Shown piece by piece: positions 1-6,462 of a stretch of 6,576 nucleotides of DNA. The notes under the pieces were generated by a model. The model ran no database searches. It saw only the letters and a program-made list of their open reading frames with translations, and was not told the origin of the DNA. Source of the DNA: an uncultured Corynebacterium sp. GTDB lineage: Bacteria > Actinomycetota > Actinomycetes > Mycobacteriales > Mycobacteriaceae. Made by a program: the position numbers and the translations under genes. Each line of letters starts with the position of its first letter. Within the stretch, counting starts at the first letter, position 1. Location of the stretch: assembly GCA_945631445.1 (NCBI GenBank), contig CALZCR010000101.1:1-6576 (forward strand). Reading direction: 5' to 3'.

Positions 1-1279
1 GTCTCGCCCCGCGCACCTCTTCCGGAGCCCACGGATCCTGCAGCCCGTCCTTGCCGTAGCTCAAGCGGCGGTGCAGACGCTCGACCGGGCCCGGTTGCCC
101 GGCGGCCTCCAGCAACCAGGCGGCCAGCAGACTGACCACCCACACGCCGAGGGCGATGAGGAAATATCCGGTCGCGCCGGCGCCGTCGGTCAAGTCGAGG
201 GTGAACGGCAGAACGAGCACGACGAAAAGGACGGACTGGAGGATGTACGCGCTGAAGGAGCGTTTGCCCAGGGCCGTCAGCGCCTGCAGCGGCCAAGGAA
301 GCGAGACCGTCTCTCCAGCCTTCTGCGCCGCGTGGATCTTCTCCTGCAGCGGTTGGCAGGCCAGCAGGACGGCCGCGGCGATGCCGGGCCCCGTCCAGTA
401 GCCGACGGCGCCGTTGATCCCGGAGAAGAGCGGTTCCCATGCGGTAGGCAGCACCCCGATCGTGGAAAGGCCCCAGGGCAGGCCGACGAACACGATGATG
501 GCCACGGCCACCCACACCCAGGCCCACAGGTGCCGGGCGTAGGCGCGCGGGTTGCGGTGGACGCCGCGGCGGGCGGCGACGAAACCGAGGATGACCAGCG
601 GCAGCAACGACATCGCCACGGCCGGCAGGGAAAGCACCACCACCGCCAGCATGGAGGCGTTGAATCCGAGGTAGTGCACGTATCCGCTGAACTCGGGGAG
701 CCAGGCTCCCAGGCCGGCGGCGTCGCCGAGATCCATGAACATGACGGCCACGGCGTTGACCAACCCGAACAGAGTGGACAGGCCGATCAAAACACCGCCA
801 ATCCACAGCAACGTCTTGTCCCGCAGAGTGATCATCAGCGCCACCGTCATGGCCAGCGCCCCGTACTGCAGCAACACGTCGCCGTAGAAGAGCAGCACCA
901 GGTGGACCACGCCGAATAAGACGAGCAGACCATAGCGCCGCAACAGCACCCGGCGGGCGTGTTTCGGCGGATACATCCGCCGCGACAAGCTCATCGTGAT
1001 CAGCCCGACCCCGAAGCCAAGGAGCACGGTGAACATCGGCAAGCCACGCACGTGCGCGAACATGGCCGACAACACGACGATGACTTCGTCGAGCATATTG
1101 CCGTCGCGGATTCCGCCGAAGTAGGCGCCCGGGGCCCCGGGGTCGGCCAGTGCCCAGCCGGTGGAGATATTCGCCCAGGCAATGCCCAATAAGGCCAGGC
1201 CGCGGGCGACGTCGGGGGCCAGGATGCGGGTGCGCACCGCCGTTCTGGCGGCGGCGCGAGCGGCGGGGTCATCGGCCAT
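1..1279 (-). CDS. DUF418 family multi-pass membrane protein (C-terminus cut by window edge)
   Basis: About 426 codons are visible, reading from ATG at 1279 leftward and still open at base 2, so only the very end should be missing. The protein is a polytopic inner-membrane protein with roughly eight to ten hydrophobic segments between residues ~20 and ~390. Three family landmarks are visible: an MFTVLLGFG-type segment near residue 82 (compare FSxLFGxG), HLVLLFYGDVLLQYG near 126-140, and the C-terminal signature LGKRSFSAYILQS (~335-347) followed by GPVERLHRRLSYGK (~395-408). The last two are typical of the DUF418 C-terminal domain (YeiB-like proteins). Function is unknown; transport or acyl-transfer roles have been suggested for relatives. 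The start is supported by a very strong Shine-Dalgarno. The gene overlaps the end of the upstream membrane gene by 11 bases, so the two are probably co-translated. The family call is firm; the substrate is unknown. Confidence 0.9.
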   Translation of the reverse strand, partial: MADDPAARAAARTAVRTRILAPDVARGLALLGIAWANISTGWALADPGAPGAYFGGIRDGNMLDEVIVVLSAMFAHVRGLPMFTVLLGFGVGLITMSLSRRMYPPKHARRVLLRRYGLLVLFGVVHLVLLFYGDVLLQYGALAMTVALMITLRDKTLLWIGGVLIGLSTLFGLVNAVAVMFMDLGDAAGLGAWLPEFSGYVHYLGFNASMLAVVVLSLPAVAMSLLPLVILGFVAARRGVHRNPRAYARHLWAWVWVAVAIIVFVGLPWGLSTIGVLPTAWEPLFSGINGAVGYWTGPGIAAAVLLACQPLQEKIHAAQKAGETVSLPWPLQALTALGKRSFSAYILQSVLFVVLVLPFTLDLTDGAGATGYFLIALGVWVVSLLAAWLLEAAGQPGPVERLHRRLSYGKDGLQDPWAPEEVRGAR

Positions 1280-1721
1280 TGGTCAGCTCCTCCTCCAGGC
1301 ACGTCTGGCGCTGCTCGTAGGAGGGAAGGTGCAGGCAGTCTTGGACGCCGCCGGCCTGTTGGAGCCAGAACAACGCGAGGTAGAAGAACACGGACATCAG
1401 GATCGCGAAGAGCGACAGGATCAGCGCCGTCCAGGACATTCCGAGTCGTCGGCCGGGCTGATGCGGCGGGATCTTCCCGGCTCGGCGGATGGCGATCACG
1501 GCCAGCACGAGAGCGACCAGGCCGACGAGGAAAGAGATCGTCGCCCCCAGCACCGTCAGCCCGGTCAGCAACCCGAGGATCGCGATGATCAACGCCCAGA
1601 CCGCGACGCGGTTTTGTGGTGGGGCGGGGTGATGGGCGCGGTGGACCGTCGACGGGTCTGTGTGAAACTCCCGGTAGTCCACGGGCTCGCCCGGCGGGTG
1701 GTGGTCATGGGGCGGGGTCAT
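1269..1721 (-). CDS. Small three-helix membrane protein, DUF4190-like
   Basis: This 150-residue protein has a His/Pro-rich soluble N-terminus (residues 1-37, including HDHHPP) and then three hydrophobic segments at about 39-57, 60-79 and 95-120. The second and third are separated by a basic linker, IRRAGKIPPHQPGRRLGMS. An Arg-Arg-bearing linker ending in a G-R-x-LG/LA-type motif between hydrophobic hairpins is the pattern of DUF4190 proteins; the match is by eye and partial. The C-terminal tail carries two cysteines (129 and 141) flanking a Tyr-Glu-Gln-Arg-Gln stretch; they could pair if the tail is outside the cell. The ATG is preceded by AGGAGA at 9 bases. The stop TGA (1271-1269) lies inside the DUF418 gene, so the pair is almost certainly one operon. 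Function is not known. Confidence 0.75.
   Translation of the reverse strand: MTPPHDHHPPGEPVDYREFHTDPSTVHRAHHPAPPQNRVAVWALIIAILGLLTGLTVLGATISFLVGLVALVLAVIAIRRAGKIPPHQPGRRLGMSWTALILSLFAILMSVFFYLALFWLQQAGGVQDCLHLPSYEQRQTCLEEELTNGR
1287..1296 (-). promoter_or_regulatory. Shine-Dalgarno of the DUF418 gene
   Basis: On the minus strand GGAGGAGGAG lies 7 bases before the ATG at 1279, inside the last codons of the preceding gene. It fixes the DUF418 start and explains how it is translated although it overlaps the upstream gene. Confidence 0.8.
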
Positions 1722-1730
1722 CGGCGGACG

Positions 1731-1736
1731 TCTCCT
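1731..1736 (-). promoter_or_regulatory. Shine-Dalgarno of the DUF4190-like gene
   Basis: AGGAGA on the minus strand, 9 bases before the ATG at 1721. Together with the 128-base gap behind the helicase it shows that this gene is initiated independently of helicase translation. Confidence 0.7.
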
Positions 1737-1753
1737 GCCTGTCGGGGGGTGGG

Positions 1754-1788
1754 CGACGTCCCCGGGGCTTATCCGGGGAGGGGCGTCG
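1754..1788 (-). terminator. GC-rich hairpin between the helicase and DUF4190-like genes (possible terminator or attenuator)
   Basis: CGACG (1754-1758) pairs with CGTCG (1784-1788), and CCCC (1760-1763) with GGGG (1780-1783), with T1759 bulged: a 9-bp stem around a 16-base loop. A competing inner fold pairs CCCCGG (1760-1765) with CCGGGG (1773-1778). It lies about 62 bases past the helicase stop on the same strand and about 18 bases before the Shine-Dalgarno of the next gene. No T-run follows on the minus strand, so a classical intrinsic terminator is not shown; it may instead be an attenuator or an mRNA-stabilising end. I found no convincing promoter in the surrounding gap (1722-1849). Confidence 0.35.
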
Positions 1789-1849
1789 GCTGCGCGGAAT
1801 TCGTAGCCCGTCTCACGCTACTCCCCGGGCACGGCCGCCGCCTGCGGGC

Positions 1850-3613
1850 TCACCAGTCCCGGAGGTAGGCGATCCGGTCGCGCAGTTGCTCGGCGGTGCA
1901 CAAGGCGGTGGGTGGGCCGCCGCAGGCCTTACGCGCCTCGGTGTGGATGGCCCCGTGGGGGCGTTTCCGTTTACCGGCCACGATGGAGACGATGGTGTTC
2001 AGTTCCTTGCGCAGGCGCGGGATTTCTTCGCTGGCGGTCTCGTCCTCGTCGACGGCGGCGGCCGTCTTGCCACGGAAGGAGGTGCCTTCGATCTCTTTAA
2101 GCTTGGCTTCTTCGGCTTCACGCTCCCGGCGCAGCCGTTCCTGCTCGTCGCGGGCGTCGAGCTGTTCTTCCTGCCGTTTACGCAGCAGCGCCTTGACTTG
2201 GTCTGCGTCCAGCAGGCCGGGCAGGCCAAGGTATTCGGCTTCTTCCTCGGAGCCGGAGAAGGTGCCGGTGCCGTAGGTGGACCCGTCGTAGATCAGCGAG
2301 TCCAGTTCCGCGTCGGCGCCGAGGGATTCGTAGGAGCCGGCGTCGTCGGGTTCGTTCTGCTCCCGGTTGGCTTCCGCCAGCAGGTCGTCCTCCCACCCCT
2401 GTTTCGGGCGGTCGGGTTTGCCCAGCACGTGGTCGCGCTGCTTTTCCATGTGCTCGGCGAGGTTGAGCAGGACCGGGACCGATGGCAGGAACACGCTCGC
2501 GGTCTCCCCGGGGCGGCGGGAACGCACGAAACGTCCGATCGCCTGGGCGAAGAACAGCGGGGTGGCCGCCGAGGTGGCGTAGACGCCCACGGCCAGGCGC
2601 GGGACGTCCACGCCTTCGGAGACCATGCGCACCGCGACCATCCACTGGTCGGTGGAGTCGGCGAATTCGCTGATCCGCTCGGAGGAGCCGGGCTCGTCCG
2701 ACAGCACGATCGCCACCGGGGTGGACGAGAGTTTTTGCAGGATTTTCGCGTAGGCGCGGGCCGTTTTGGTGTCGGAGGCGATGACCAGGCCGCCGGCGTC
2801 CGGGATATGCCGGCGCAGCTGCAGCAGCCGGGTGTGCGCCGCCTGCAGCACGGCGGGCATCCATTCCCCCTTGGGGTCCAGCGCGGTGCGCCAGGCGCGG
2901 GCGGTGTGCTCCGCGTTGAGCGGTTCACCGAGCCGGGCGGCGTATTCTTCGCCGGCGCTGTCGCGCCAGCGGGCCTCGCCCGAGTAGGCGAGGAAGACCA
3001 CGGGGCGCACGACCCCGTCGCTCAGGGCATGCGAGTAGCCGTAGGTGTAGTCGGCGCGGGAGACCAGATGGCCTTCGCCGTCTTCTTCATAGCGCACGAA
3101 GGGGATCTGCGAATCGTCGGAACGAAACGGCGTACCGGTCAGCGCCAGACGGTGCTCGGCGTCTTCGTAGGCTTCGCGGATGCCGTCGCCCCAGCTCTTC
3201 GCGTCGCCGGCGTGGTGGATCTCGTCGAGGACCACCAGGCTGCGCCGCGCGGAGGTGACCGCGTGGTGCTTGAAGGGGTGCATGCCGACCTGCGCGTAGG
3301 TGACCACGATCCCGTGGTAGGCCGGGTTGACCGCCGAGGCGTTGGTGAAATCCGGGTCGAGCGACAGGCCGACGCGTACGGCGGCTTCCGACCATTGGTG
3401 TTTGAGGTGTTCGGTCGGGACGACGACGATGACGCGGTTGACGCTGCGGTCGTCGACGAGCTGCCGGGCGAGGGTCAGCGCGAAGGTCGTCTTACCTGCG
3501 CCGGGCGTGGCCACCGCCAGAAAGTCCTTGGGCCGCGTGGCGTTGAACTGATCGAGGGCCGCCTGCTGCCAGGCGCGCAACGATCCCGCGGGCTTGGCAT
3601 GTGAGGCACTCAC
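1850..3613 (-). CDS. DEAD/DEAH-type superfamily 2 helicase, ResIII-like core with coiled-coil C-terminal extension
   Basis: With GTG at 3613 the protein has 587 residues. The SF2 motifs appear in order: RAWQQAALDQF at ~13-23 (aromatic/Gln region ahead of motif I), Walker A ATPGAGKTT (35-43), Walker B DEIHH (130-134), motif III TGTPFR (159-164), motif V SEGVDVP (332-338) and motif VI QAIGRFVRSR (357-366). All catalytic residues are present, so it should be an active ATP-driven nucleic-acid translocase. The spacing resembles the ResIII/type III restriction helicase core, but no nuclease motif is seen. Residues ~473-510 are a charged Glu/Arg coiled coil, followed by a ~60-residue basic C-terminal domain (PHGAIHTEARKACGG near 552-566) that I cannot assign. 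The GTG overlaps the DUF3039 stop as GTGA. An in-frame ATG at 3655 would give 601 residues but lies 46 bases inside DUF3039 and adds 14 residues unlike a helicase N-terminus. Confidence 0.92.
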   Translation of the reverse strand: MSASHAKPAGSLRAWQQAALDQFNATRPKDFLAVATPGAGKTTFALTLARQLVDDRSVNRVIVVVPTEHLKHQWSEAAVRVGLSLDPDFTNASAVNPAYHGIVVTYAQVGMHPFKHHAVTSARRSLVVLDEIHHAGDAKSWGDGIREAYEDAEHRLALTGTPFRSDDSQIPFVRYEEDGEGHLVSRADYTYGYSHALSDGVVRPVVFLAYSGEARWRDSAGEEYAARLGEPLNAEHTARAWRTALDPKGEWMPAVLQAAHTRLLQLRRHIPDAGGLVIASDTKTARAYAKILQKLSSTPVAIVLSDEPGSSERISEFADSTDQWMVAVRMVSEGVDVPRLAVGVYATSAATPLFFAQAIGRFVRSRRPGETASVFLPSVPVLLNLAEHMEKQRDHVLGKPDRPKQGWEDDLLAEANREQNEPDDAGSYESLGADAELDSLIYDGSTYGTGTFSGSEEEAEYLGLPGLLDADQVKALLRKRQEEQLDARDEQERLRREREAEEAKLKEIEGTSFRGKTAAAVDEDETASEEIPRLRKELNTIVSIVAGKRKRPHGAIHTEARKACGGPPTALCTAEQLRDRIAYLRDW

Positions 3614-3849
3614 TTCTTGCGCAGGCCCTTGTAGATCCGCTCGCAGTCCGGGCACACCGGCGACCCGGGCTTCGCTTGTTTAGTCACGGGGAAGGTCTCG
3701 CCGCAGAGGGCGACGACCATCTTTCCGGTCACCGCAGACTCCGCCATCTGGTTCTTCTTGATGTAATGGAAGAACTTCGGGGTGTCGTCACCGGTCTGCG
3801 TCTCTTCCCGAATATCCGGGCGTTCGATGGTTTTCGTCGTAGTTCTCAC
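3610..3849 (-). CDS. DUF3039 family small putative zinc-binding protein
   Basis: Read from GTG at 3849 this is a 79-residue protein with the DUF3039 signature: ERPDI near residue 9, FHYIKKN (27-33), ESAVTGKMVVALCGE (37-51) and KPGSPVCPDCERIY (60-73). Cys49, Cys66 and Cys69 (C-x16-CxxC) with His28 could form a CCCH zinc site; the ligand assignment is inferred. The C-terminus ends in basic residues (GLRKK). The family is widespread in actinobacteria and has no assigned function that I know of. Its stop TGA overlaps the helicase start GTG by 4 bases, so the two are translationally coupled and DUF3039 may be a helicase partner. An upstream in-frame GTG at 3867 would give 85 residues, but the extra MGHDGG is not family-like, and 3849 lies exactly behind a -10-like box, suggesting a leaderless start. 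Confidence 0.88.
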   Translation of the reverse strand: MRTTTKTIERPDIREETQTGDDTPKFFHYIKKNQMAESAVTGKMVVALCGETFPVTKQAKPGSPVCPDCERIYKGLRKK

Positions 3850-3855
3850 ACCCCC

Positions 3856-3861
3856 ATCATG
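3856..3861 (-). promoter_or_regulatory. Predicted -10 box for leaderless DUF3039-helicase transcript
   Basis: On the minus strand CATGAT (one mismatch to TATGAT) is followed by six bases (GGGGGT) and then the GTG at 3849. Transcription would start at or next to the GTG. No Shine-Dalgarno sits at a usable distance (a G-run touches the GTG), which fits leaderless translation. The -35 region (TTCCCG, about 17 bases upstream) is weak. Confidence 0.45.
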
Positions 3862-3929
3862 CCCCACGATCGCGCCGGCGGGAAGTCCGCCTCAGCAACG
3901 CCGTGCTCTGCGCACGGACTGGGAGGGGC

Positions 3930-3935
3930 TACGCT
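3930..3935 (+). promoter_or_regulatory. Predicted -10 box for leaderless DUF3099-methyltransferase-dtd transcript
   Basis: TACGCT fits the actinobacterial TAnnnT -10 pattern and is followed by exactly seven bases before the ATG at 3943, the spacing at which the A of ATG would be the first transcribed base. GGGAGGGG at 3921-3928 is too far upstream (about 14 bases) to be an ideal Shine-Dalgarno. No clear -35 is seen. This promoter and the one for DUF3039 lie divergently within 3850-3942. Confidence 0.5.
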
Positions 3936-3942
3936 TACGGCC

Positions 3943-4449
3943 ATGGAGCAGCACGATCCCACCGACGACGACGTCGTCGAATCTATCGAAGGGCAGGCAG
4001 AAGAGACCCGCCGCCGCGCGCGGGTGTTCCGCCGCCCCGTCGAACTGATCACCGACGCCGAGCTCTCCCCGCACCAACGCCGCGTCAAGCGTGAACGCCT
4101 CTACCTCATCTTGCAGATCATCCGGGTGCCGCTGCTGTTGCTGGCCATGATGGTGTGGGCGTTGTGGGGGTTGTGGTGGCTGGCGGCGATCATCTTCCTG
4201 GTCTCGATCCCCCTGCCGGGCGTCGCTGTGGTGCTGGCCAACGAAAAAGGCGCCAAACGCGACCACCGGCAGCAGTCGACGTACAAGCCCGCCACGGCGC
4301 GCATGCAGCAGGATCAGTTGCGCCAGGCGCAGGCGGTGGAAGCGCCGCCGCCGAAAGAAGTCGAACAAGGCCCCGAGATCATCGAAGCCGACCCGGATTC
4401 CCCGACCCCCGACGACCCCACCGACCCCCGGAAAGACGACCACCTGTGA
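3943..4449 (+). CDS. DUF3099 family two-helix membrane protein
   Basis: The ATG at 3943 gives 168 residues. The DUF3099 core is visible: LITDAELSPHQRR (35-47), then RERLYLILQIIRVPLLLLAMM leading into the first membrane helix (~53-74), a Trp-rich turn (WALWGLWW, 72-79), a second helix (~80-99) and the family ending PLPGVAVVLANEKG (90-103). Basic residues flank both helices (RRVKRER before, KGAKRDHR after), so N- and C-termini are probably cytoplasmic. The tail (~130-168) is rich in Pro, Glu and Asp, looks disordered, and is an addition to the family core. The open frame extends upstream to 3601, but that part crosses the DUF3039 gene and lacks family similarity. The stop overlaps the methyltransferase GTG by 4 bases. 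Function unknown. Confidence 0.9.
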   Translation: MEQHDPTDDDVVESIEGQAEETRRRARVFRRPVELITDAELSPHQRRVKRERLYLILQIIRVPLLLLAMMVWALWGLWWLAAIIFLVSIPLPGVAVVLANEKGAKRDHRQQSTYKPATARMQQDQLRQAQAVEAPPPKEVEQGPEIIEADPDSPTPDDPTDPRKDDHL

Positions 4450-5990
4450 GCACTTCGCCCCGCACGCCCTTGACCCGCGTCGCCGCCGAGATAGGCGCGG
4501 CCTTCCGGCGCCACGGATTCCACACCGACGCCGTCGCGACCCATCTCGGCCCCGCCGCCCACGACGCCCTGCACCGTGGGGAGCCGGCCGCCGTGCGTGC
4601 CGCCACCCGGGACGGTTCGGTGTTCTCCCGACTCATCCGCTTTTTCCTGTTGCGCGACCCCGCCGCGGCCGAGCAGGTCGACGACCTGTGCGGCGCGGGC
4701 GTCGCCGCCGGGCTGCTCGAGGCCCGGGCGGCGCTGCCCGGGCCCGAGACCGGTCAGGTGCGGATGATCCTGGACCTGCGCCCGCACGTGATCGCCGGAG
4801 TTCACCGGCTGGTGGTCTCCGACGCTGACGCCGCCATGACCGAGCACGTCCCCGACGCAGACCACGTGCTGGGCGTCGGCGCCGCGAGCATCAGCCTGCT
4901 GCAATCCACACCCACGACCCCGGTCGGCTCGGTGCTGGATGTGGGCACCGGCTCCGGAGTGCAAGCCCTCGGCCAATTAGAGTGCGCGGCCACGGTCACC
5001 GCCACCGACGTCCATGGCCCGGCCCTTGACCTGGCGGAGGCGACCTTCGCCGCCAACGACGCCGCCGAACGCGTCGAGTTGCTGCAGGGCCCCTGGTTCG
5101 AACCCGTGGCCGGGCGCCGCTTCGACCGCATCGTGGCCAACCCGCCCTTCGTCGTCGGACTCCCGGAGATCGGCCACGTCTACCGCGACTCGGGCCTGAA
5201 CCTGGACGGAGCCAGCGAACTGGTCGTCTCCCAGGCCGCCGAGCACCTCACCGAGGGCGGCACCGCGCACCTGCTGGCGGCGTGGGTGCACCCCGCCAGC
5301 GGTTCCTGGCGCAACCGGGTGGCCTCCTGGCTGCCGGCCACCGGCGTCGACGCCTGGATCATCCAGCGCGACGTCGCCGACCCGGAGCTGTACGTGGGCA
5401 CCTGGCTGCGCGACGAATCCATCGACCCGCGCTCCGCCGAAGCCGCGGAGCGGACCGAAGCGTGGCTGGATCATTTCGCCGAGCAGGACGTCGCCGGCGT
5501 CGGTTATGGTTTCGTGGCGCTGCGCCACATCGGCGACGCCCCCTCCGAGGTGCTCGTCGAGGAAATGCCGCAGGCGTTCACCGACCCGCTGGGCCCCGAA
5601 GTGGAGGAATACTTCGTGCGTACCGCCTGGTTGCGCGAACATGGCCGCGACGGCGTCGCCGCCGGACGCTTCGCGCTGCGGCCGGGCGTGGCCAAAGAAA
5701 CCGTGGCCGTCACCGACGACGAGGCCGGCATGGGGTTCACAGACGTCGTCGTGCGCCTGACCCGCACCGACGGGCCCCGGTGGAGCCACGAGATCGACGA
5801 GGCGCTGGCTGCCGTCGTGGCCGGGTTACACCCCGACGGCCTGGACCTGGCCGAAATCGTGGGCATGTACGCCGCCGCCCGCGGACTCGACGAGACCGCG
5901 GCCAACCAACTGCACAGCGAAGCCATCACCGCGGTGATCGACCTGATCCGGCACGGACTGGTCATCCCCGCCGATGTGCTGGACCGATAA
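4446..5990 (+). CDS. Class I SAM-dependent methyltransferase with NPPF motif (actinobacterial, possibly DUF7059/DUF7782 type)
   Basis: From GTG at 4446 the protein has 514 residues. The catalytic domain carries motif [14 protein letters not shown] (163-175, SAM binding), the acidic residue in ATDVHG (Asp188, ribose contact) and motif IV NPPFVVG (232-238). NPPF/NPPY motifs mark enzymes that methylate amide or exocyclic nitrogens (PrmC-type glutamine, RsmC/RlmG-type guanine N2, adenine N6). The Phe form resembles RsmC/RlmG more than PrmC (NPPY), so an RNA base or a protein amide is likely; the substrate is not known. An N-terminal alpha-helical region (~1-150) and a C-terminal region (~380-514) ending in a helix-rich, winged-helix-like stretch (~448-510) may select the target. 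I recall actinobacterial domains DUF7059 and DUF7782 for such proteins; not verified. GTG overlaps the DUF3099 stop (GTGA). Confidence 0.88.
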   Translation: MSTSPRTPLTRVAAEIGAAFRRHGFHTDAVATHLGPAAHDALHRGEPAAVRAATRDGSVFSRLIRFFLLRDPAAAEQVDDLCGAGVAAGLLEARAALPGPETGQVRMILDLRPHVIAGVHRLVVSDADAAMTEHVPDADHVLGVGAASISLLQSTPTTPVGSVLDVGTGSGVQALGQLECAATVTATDVHGPALDLAEATFAANDAAERVELLQGPWFEPVAGRRFDRIVANPPFVVGLPEIGHVYRDSGLNLDGASELVVSQAAEHLTEGGTAHLLAAWVHPASGSWRNRVASWLPATGVDAWIIQRDVADPELYVGTWLRDESIDPRSAEAAERTEAWLDHFAEQDVAGVGYGFVALRHIGDAPSEVLVEEMPQAFTDPLGPEVEEYFVRTAWLREHGRDGVAAGRFALRPGVAKETVAVTDDEAGMGFTDVVVRLTRTDGPRWSHEIDEALAAVVAGLHPDGLDLAEIVGMYAAARGLDETAANQLHSEAITAVIDLIRHGLVIPADVLDR

Positions 5991-5994
5991 GGAG
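5989..5994 (+). promoter_or_regulatory. Shine-Dalgarno of dtd
   Basis: AAGGAG overlaps the methyltransferase stop TAA (5988-5990) and lies 6 bases before the dtd ATG at 6001. Ribosomes terminating on the methyltransferase would cover it, so the two genes are likely coupled. Confidence 0.75.
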
Positions 5995-6000
5995 CGACAC

Positions 6001-6435
6001 ATGAAAGCGGTGCTGACCCGAGTCACCTCGGCGTCCGTCACAGTCGACGACGAGGTCGTCGGCGCCATCGACTGCCCCCAGACCGGCGGAATCCTGGCGC
6101 TGGTGGGCGCTTCCCGCGAAGACGGCGACGCCAACGCCGACGAGATGGCCCGCAAGATCGCGGAACTGCGGATCCTCGACGGCGAAAAATCCGTCTCCGA
6201 CGTCGCCGCCCCGGTATTGCTGGTCAGCCAGTTCACGCTGCAGGGCCAGACCAAGAAGGGGCGCCGCCCGTCGTGGTCGGACGCCGCGCCGGGCGCGCAG
6301 GCGGAACCGTTGATGGCGCGCGTGGCGGCCGGGCTGCGGGAGCGGGGACTGGTCGTGGAGGAGGGTCGGTTCGGGGCGATGATGCAGGTGGCGTCGGTCA
6401 ACGACGGCCCGTTCACTGTTTTGGTCGAAACGTAG
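6001..6435 (+). CDS. dtd: D-aminoacyl-tRNA deacylase
   Basis: This 144-residue protein is the normal length for bacterial DTD. It hydrolyses the ester of D-aminoacyl-tRNAs (and glycine wrongly loaded on tRNA-Ala), protecting translation from misloaded tRNA in the cytoplasm. The start [15 protein letters not shown] is family-typical. The two hallmark motifs are present: SQFTL (76-80) with the following TKKGRRPSW (84-92), and NDGPFT (134-139), which contains the Gly-cisPro pair reaching across the dimer into the partner active site. GxFGAMM (122-128) is also in place. The motif has Phe where Val is usual (GPFT rather than GPVT), a mild variation. The gene follows the methyltransferase by 10 bases with AAGGAG before ATG, so it belongs to the same operon. 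The stop TAG forms the first bases of a promoter -35. Confidence 0.97.
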   Translation: MKAVLTRVTSASVTVDDEVVGAIDCPQTGGILALVGASREDGDANADEMARKIAELRILDGEKSVSDVAAPVLLVSQFTLQGQTKKGRRPSWSDAAPGAQAEPLMARVAAGLRERGLVVEEGRFGAMMQVASVNDGPFTVLVET

Positions 6436-6462
6436 ACAGCCCGGTACGCAAAGTGGTCTAAT
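6433..6462 (+). promoter_or_regulatory. Sigma-A-type promoter overlapping the dtd stop, reading off the right edge
   Basis: TAGACA (6433-6438; 5 of 6 to TTGACA) is followed after 18 bases by TCTAAT (6457-6462; 5 of 6 to TATAAT). The -35 begins at the dtd stop codon TAG. Initiation would fall at about 6468-6470. It would drive a rightward gene beyond the window. By memory of corynebacterial gene order this might lead toward sigB; nothing in the visible bases confirms that. Confidence 0.55.

Noticed and set aside
71..919. A 282-codon plus-strand open frame opposite the DUF418 gene
   Set aside because: Low-complexity Gln/Gly/Asp/His-rich translation with no domain; the opposite strand encodes a coherent multi-helix membrane protein with family motifs.
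1616..3604. A 662-codon plus-strand open frame opposite the helicase
   Set aside because: It mirrors the helicase gene and has a Gly/Val/Arg-rich composition typical of antisense frames in high-GC DNA. The minus-strand reading has all SF2 motifs in order.
3850..3867. GTG 3867 as the DUF3039 start
   Set aside because: It adds six non-family residues, has no Shine-Dalgarno, and would require transcription from farther upstream; GTG 3849 has a matching -10 at leaderless distance. Not fully excluded.
4977..5789. A 270-codon minus-strand open frame opposite the methyltransferase
   Set aside because: Antisense shadow: the sense frame contains motif I and NPPF, while the antisense product has no recognisable features.
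1850..5990. Helicase plus methyltransferase as an anti-phage restriction or BREX/DISARM-like system
   Set aside because: The methyltransferase lacks a DNA target-recognition domain, no nuclease is present, and the neighbours (DUF3039, DUF3099, dtd) are ordinary actinobacterial backbone genes.
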